This document shows, piece after piece, positions 6,013 through 9,670 of a DNA stretch of 9,670 nucleotides. Location of the stretch: NCBI GenBank assembly GCA_949283905.1, contig CASDUB010000122.1:1-9670 (forward strand). The letters run 5' to 3'. A program made the translations under genes and the position numbers. Position 1 is the stretch's first letter; each line of letters begins with the position of its first letter. The DNA is from an uncultured Lachnospiraceae bacterium. Its GTDB lineage: Bacteria > Bacillota > Clostridia > Lachnospirales > Lachnospiraceae. The notes under the pieces are model-generated. The model did no database searches. It was not told where the DNA came from and was given only the letters and a program-made list of their open reading frames with translations.

Positions 6013-9000
6013 TTAGTTCTCGCCGTAAAGAGTGATCAATTTGTTTAAGTACTCGAATCTCTCTTTAGCTTCCGCCTCAGATTTAGCAAAGAGTCTCTCT
6101 GCCTTCTCAGGGTTAGCGCGTTTAAGTGAGTTATAACGTACTTCGCCGTCAAGGAATTCCTGATATGATGCTGTAGGAGCTTTTGAATCAAGAGCAAATG
6201 CAGCTTTTCCTTCCTCTTTGAGAGCAGGATTGTATCTGAACAGATGCCAGTATCCTGATTTAACAGCAAGCTCTTCCTCTGTCTGAGCTTTCGACATACC
6301 TTTCTTGATACCATGGTTGATACATGGAGCATAAGCGATAACAAGTGAAGGTCCCGGATAAGCCTCTGCCTCTGCAATGGCTTTTACAGTCTGGTTCATA
6401 TCTGCGCCCATAGCGATCTGAGCAACATATACATATCCGTAGCTCATTGCTATAGAAGCGATATCTTTCTTCTTAACTTCTTTTCCGCCTGAAGCGAACT
6501 GAGCGATCGCTCCTGTAGGAGTAGCTTTAGAAGCCTGTCCGCCTGTATTTGAGTAAACCTCTGTATCGAAGATCATTACGTTGATATCTTTTCCTGATGC
6601 GAGGATGTGGTCTACTCCGCCGAAGCCGATATCGTATCCCCATCCGTCGCCGCCGAATACCCACTGTGACTTCTTAGCGAGGAAATCTTTATTGTCAAGG
6701 ATGTACTGACACTCGTCACATCTGTTTTCTTTTGCTTCGATAGCTGCGATAAGCTTGTCTGAAGCTGCGCCGTTTGCAATGCCTACGCCGAATGAATCAA
6801 GCCATTCTTTTGCTGCTGCTTTAATAGCAGGATCAGCTTCTTCTCTTCCAAGGATAACTTCAACTTTCTCTTTGATTCCGTCACGGAGAGCATTCTGTGC
6901 AAGAAGCATACCGTATCCGAACTCAGCAGCATCCTCGAAGAGTGAGTTGTTCCATGCCGGTCCTTTTCCTTCGAAGTTTGTTGTATAAGGTGTCGAAGGT
7001 GATGAGTTACCCCAGATTGAAGAACATCCTGTAGCGTTGGCGATGTACATTCTCTCGCCGAAGAGCTGTGTGATGAGCTTAGCGTATGGTGTCTCGCCGC
7101 AGCCGCCGCATGCGCCTGAGAACTCAAGGAGCGGTTTTCTGAACTGGCTTCCTTTTACTGTTGTTTCTTTATATTTTTCAATAACGTCTTCTTTGTCCGG
7201 AAGAGTTACGGTGTAATCGAACTGTGCCTGCTGGAATACTGCCTCATCAAGCGGTTTCATTGTGATAGCTTTTTCTTTTGCAGGACAAACGTTTACACAT
7301 GATCCGCATCCTGTACAGTCAAGAGCAGATACGCTCATTGTAAACTTGTAATCGCCTACTGCAGGTTTGAGGTCGATAGCGTTGATAGCTACAGGTGCAG
7401 CACTGAGCTCTGCAGGTGAAATAGCTACCGGACGGATTACAGCGTGAGGACATACATATGAACATCTGTTACACTGGATACATTTTGTTGAATCCCAAAC
7501 AGGTACTGATACTGCTACTCCTCGTTTTTCGTATGCTGCCGCTCCTGAAGGAGTATAACCGTTCATGTATGGCATAAGAGCCGATACAGGCAGATCGTTT
7601 CCTTCCTGTGCGTTTACTTTTGACTGAATATTGTTTACGAAATCCTGAAGCTCTTTGCTTCCTTTATCTGTATGTGTAAACTTAACGCCGTCGTTCTGAT
7701 CTGCGTTCTTCCAGCTTTCAGGTACTTCTACCTTAACGGCCTGGTCTGCGCCGGCGTCGATAGCTGCCCAGTTTTTAGCGACTACGTCGTCACCTTTACG
7801 TCCGTAAGTAGCTTTTGCTGCTGCCTTCATAAGCTCGATAGCTTTTTCCTGAGGAATGATGTTTGCGAGCTTGAAGAATGCCGACTGAAGAATTGTATTG
7901 ATCCTTGTCGGTCCCATGCCTACTTCGATACCGATCTTAACGCCGTCGATTGTGTAGAACTGGATGTTGTGATTAGCAATATAAGCTTTTACCGCTCCCG
8001 GAAGATTTTTCTCAAGGCCTTCCATATCCCATTTGCAGTTAAGAAGGAATGTACCGCCGTCAACAAGCTCCTGAACCATGTTGTACTTTGTAATGTATGC
8101 AGGATTGTGGCATGCTACAAAGTTTGCCTTGTGGATAAGGTATGTTGATTTGATCGGTTTGCTTCCGAAACGGAGGTGTGACATTGTGATACCGCCTGAT
8201 TTCTTTGAGTCATAATCAAAGTAAGCCTGAGCGTACATATCAGTGTTGTCACCGATGATCTTGATAGAGTTCTTGTTTGCACCTACAGTACCGTCTGCTC
8301 CGAGTCCCCAGAACTTGCAGTTGATTGTTCCTTCAGGAGTTGTAACGATAGGAGCTCCTACAGGAAGTGAAAGGTTTGTAACATCATCTACGATACCGAT
8401 TGTGAACTCTTTCTTTTCTGTATTGTCGTAAACCGCAACGATCTGTGCCGGCGTAGTATCGTTTGAACCGAGTCCGTAACGGCCTGTATAAACAGGAACC
8501 TGATCGAACTTGCTGAATTTAAGAGCAGCAAGAACATCAAGGTAAAGCGGCTCGCCGATAGATCCCGGCTCTTTTGTTCTGTCAAGAACTGAGATCTGTT
8601 TTACTGTATCAGGAATTGCCTCGATGAGTTTCTCTGTAACGAACGGACGGTAAAGACGTACTTTAACAACGCCGACCTTGCGTCCGAGACCTCTGAGGTA
8701 ATCGATAGTCTCTTCGATTGTTTCACATACGGAACCCATAGCGATGATAACGTGCTCGGCATCCGGAGCTCCGTAATAGTTGAATAATTTATAATCTGTT
8801 CCAAGTTTTTCGTTAACTTTGTTCATATACTTCTCTACGATAGCAGGAAGCTCTTTGTAAGAAGTATTTACTGTCTCTCTTGCCTGGAAGAAAATATCAG
8901 GGTTCTGAGCTGATCCCATCTGACATGCATGATTAGGATTTAATGCATTTTTTCTGAATTCATTGATAGCGTCCATCGGAGCCATCTCTTTAAGATCCTC

Positions 9001-9564
9001 GTAATCCCATGTTTCGATCTTCTGAAGCTCGTGTGATGTACGGAATCCGTCGAAGAAGTTGATGAAAGGAATCTTTCCTTCGATAGCTGCGCAGTGAGCT
9101 ACAGGTGTAAGATCCATAACTTCCTGAACCGATGATTCACAGAGCATAGCACAGCCTGTCTGACGGCATGCGTAAACGTCTGAGTGATCACCGAAGATAT
9201 TAAGTGCGTGTGAAGCGATTGCACGCGCCGATACGTTGAATACGCCCGGAAGGTGCTCACCCGCTATTTTATAAAGGTTAGGGATCATAAGAAGAAGTCC
9301 CTGTGATGCTGTATATGTCGTAGTAAGAGCACCGGCTACAAGCGATCCGTGAACAGCGCCTGCCGCACCTGCCTCTGACTGCATTTCTGTAATCTGTACC
9401 TCATGTCCGAACATATTTTTGCGGCCCTGTGTTGCCCACTCGTCCGTATGTTCAGCCATAGGTGAAGATGGTGTGATAGGATAGATGGCAGCGACATCTG
9501 TAAACGCGTAAGACGCATGTGCAGCGGCTGTGTTTCCATCCATGGTTTTCATTTTTCTTGCCAT
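6013..9564 (-). CDS. nifJ: Pyruvate:ferredoxin (flavodoxin) oxidoreductase, single-chain
   Basis: A 1183-residue homodimer-type enzyme that oxidises pyruvate with CoA to acetyl-CoA and CO2, passing electrons to ferredoxin or flavodoxin. It is a hub of clostridial fermentation. All domains of the full-length family are present in order: an N-terminal pyruvate domain with YPITPSS (28-34) and QSEAGAAGA (62-70), a transketolase C-like domain (about 260-370), the gamma domain (about 410-590), the EKR region and a two-[4Fe-4S] ferredoxin domain. That domain has C695/C698/C701/C705 and C750/C753/C756/C760. The C-terminal TPP domain has proximal-cluster cysteines C819, C822, C847 and C1081, with GDGWGYDIG (972-980) and NTGGQ (1006-1010) for TPP/Mg. 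No key residue is missing. The ATG is supported by family-typical sequence MARKMKTMDGNTAAAH. AAGGAGG is present but 13 bases upstream, longer than normal. A consensus promoter at 9637-9665 drives it. Confidence 0.98.
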   Translation of the reverse strand: MARKMKTMDGNTAAAHASYAFTDVAAIYPITPSSPMAEHTDEWATQGRKNMFGHEVQITEMQSEAGAAGAVHGSLVAGALTTTYTASQGLLLMIPNLYKIAGEHLPGVFNVSARAIASHALNIFGDHSDVYACRQTGCAMLCESSVQEVMDLTPVAHCAAIEGKIPFINFFDGFRTSHELQKIETWDYEDLKEMAPMDAINEFRKNALNPNHACQMGSAQNPDIFFQARETVNTSYKELPAIVEKYMNKVNEKLGTDYKLFNYYGAPDAEHVIIAMGSVCETIEETIDYLRGLGRKVGVVKVRLYRPFVTEKLIEAIPDTVKQISVLDRTKEPGSIGEPLYLDVLAALKFSKFDQVPVYTGRYGLGSNDTTPAQIVAVYDNTEKKEFTIGIVDDVTNLSLPVGAPIVTTPEGTINCKFWGLGADGTVGANKNSIKIIGDNTDMYAQAYFDYDSKKSGGITMSHLRFGSKPIKSTYLIHKANFVACHNPAYITKYNMVQELVDGGTFLLNCKWDMEGLEKNLPGAVKAYIANHNIQFYTIDGVKIGIEVGMGPTRINTILQSAFFKLANIIPQEKAIELMKAAAKATYGRKGDDVVAKNWAAIDAGADQAVKVEVPESWKNADQNDGVKFTHTDKGSKELQDFVNNIQSKVNAQEGNDLPVSALMPYMNGYTPSGAAAYEKRGVAVSVPVWDSTKCIQCNRCSYVCPHAVIRPVAISPAELSAAPVAINAIDLKPAVGDYKFTMSVSALDCTGCGSCVNVCPAKEKAITMKPLDEAVFQQAQFDYTVTLPDKEDVIEKYKETTVKGSQFRKPLLEFSGACGGCGETPYAKLITQLFGERMYIANATGCSSIWGNSSPSTPYTTNFEGKGPAWNNSLFEDAAEFGYGMLLAQNALRDGIKEKVEVILGREEADPAIKAAAKEWLDSFGVGIANGAASDKLIAAIEAKENRCDECQYILDNKDFLAKKSQWVFGGDGWGYDIGFGGVDHILASGKDINVMIFDTEVYSNTGGQASKATPTGAIAQFASGGKEVKKKDIASIAMSYGYVYVAQIAMGADMNQTVKAIAEAEAYPGPSLVIAYAPCINHGIKKGMSKAQTEEELAVKSGYWHLFRYNPALKEEGKAAFALDSKAPTASYQEFLDGEVRYNSLKRANPEKAERLFAKSEAEAKERFEYLNKLITLYGEN

Positions 9565-9636
9565 AACCTGTTTTTTTCCTCCTTAACGAATCTCTGAATG
9601 ATAAATAAATACTATATCTTTTTACATACCGTCCGC

Positions 9637-9665
9637 ATTATAACACTTCGAAGCACCGCTGTCCA
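9637..9665 (-). promoter_or_regulatory. Sigma-A promoter of nifJ
   Basis: On the minus strand, TGGACA (9665-9660), 17 bases, then TATAAT (9642-9637). This matches 11 of 12 consensus bases with ideal spacing. The predicted start near 9630 gives a leader of about 66 bases. The spacer contains the 8-base perfect palindrome CTTCGAAG. The leader shows no recognisable riboswitch. Confidence 0.85.
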
Positions 9666-9670
9666 TATAA

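Noticed and set aside
7672..8148. Plus-strand open frame of 158 codons inside nifJ
   Set aside because: It is a shadow of the nifJ reading frame, Cys/Val-rich with no plausible start signal.
1..9670. CRISPR arrays, tRNA or rRNA genes, insertion sequences, attachment sites
   Set aside because: No regularly spaced repeats, cloverleaf-like segments, transposase motifs or terminal inverted repeats were seen on either strand.

Overview
The window looks like chromosomal DNA from an anaerobic Clostridia (Firmicutes), most likely Lachnospiraceae-like. The evidence is a single-chain pyruvate:ferredoxin oxidoreductase, GGAGG-type ribosome binding sites, consensus sigma-A promoters, and a set of small pilus-associated membrane proteins that resemble ones I recall from that family. 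The family-level placement is inference. All seven complete neighbours upstream of and including the pilT-like gene, and the two housekeeping genes, lie on the minus strand. Transcription therefore runs from position 9670 towards 1.

Right part (about 5175-9670): two housekeeping genes. nifJ (pyruvate:ferredoxin oxidoreductase, central fermentative metabolism) has its own near-consensus promoter at 9637-9665. It is followed after 97 bases by upp (uracil phosphoribosyltransferase, pyrimidine salvage). A stable 11-bp hairpin sits between them, just ahead of the upp ribosome binding site. upp ends in a long hairpin plus U-run (5175-5233), a convincing intrinsic terminator that closes this half of the window.

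Left part (1-5171): a type IV pilus / type II secretion-like operon. A TTGACC-17-TATAAT promoter (5094-5122) lies below an unusual A-rich pair of 12-base direct repeats. It drives a transglutaminase-fold lipoprotein, then a PilC/GspF-type platform protein, then four small single-pass proteins with pilin-like architecture (one resembling DUF4860), then a PilT-type retraction ATPase. Gaps are 20-45 bases, with one 4-base ATGA overlap, so this reads as one operon that probably continues past the left edge, where a tandem ATG follows pilT directly.

Working model: PilT and PilC would be the motor and inner-membrane platform of a thin pilus or pseudopilus, and the four small proteins would be minor or divergent pilins. 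The surface lipoprotein would act on the pilus, the wall or an exported substrate. No PilB/GspE extension ATPase, no prepilin peptidase and no canonical major pilin are in the window. None of the four pilin-like proteins has a textbook G|FxxxE cleavage site. The least explained parts are the pairing of the transglutaminase-like lipoprotein with the pilus genes, the departure of the pilin-like proteins from the standard signal, and the repeat array above the operon promoter.
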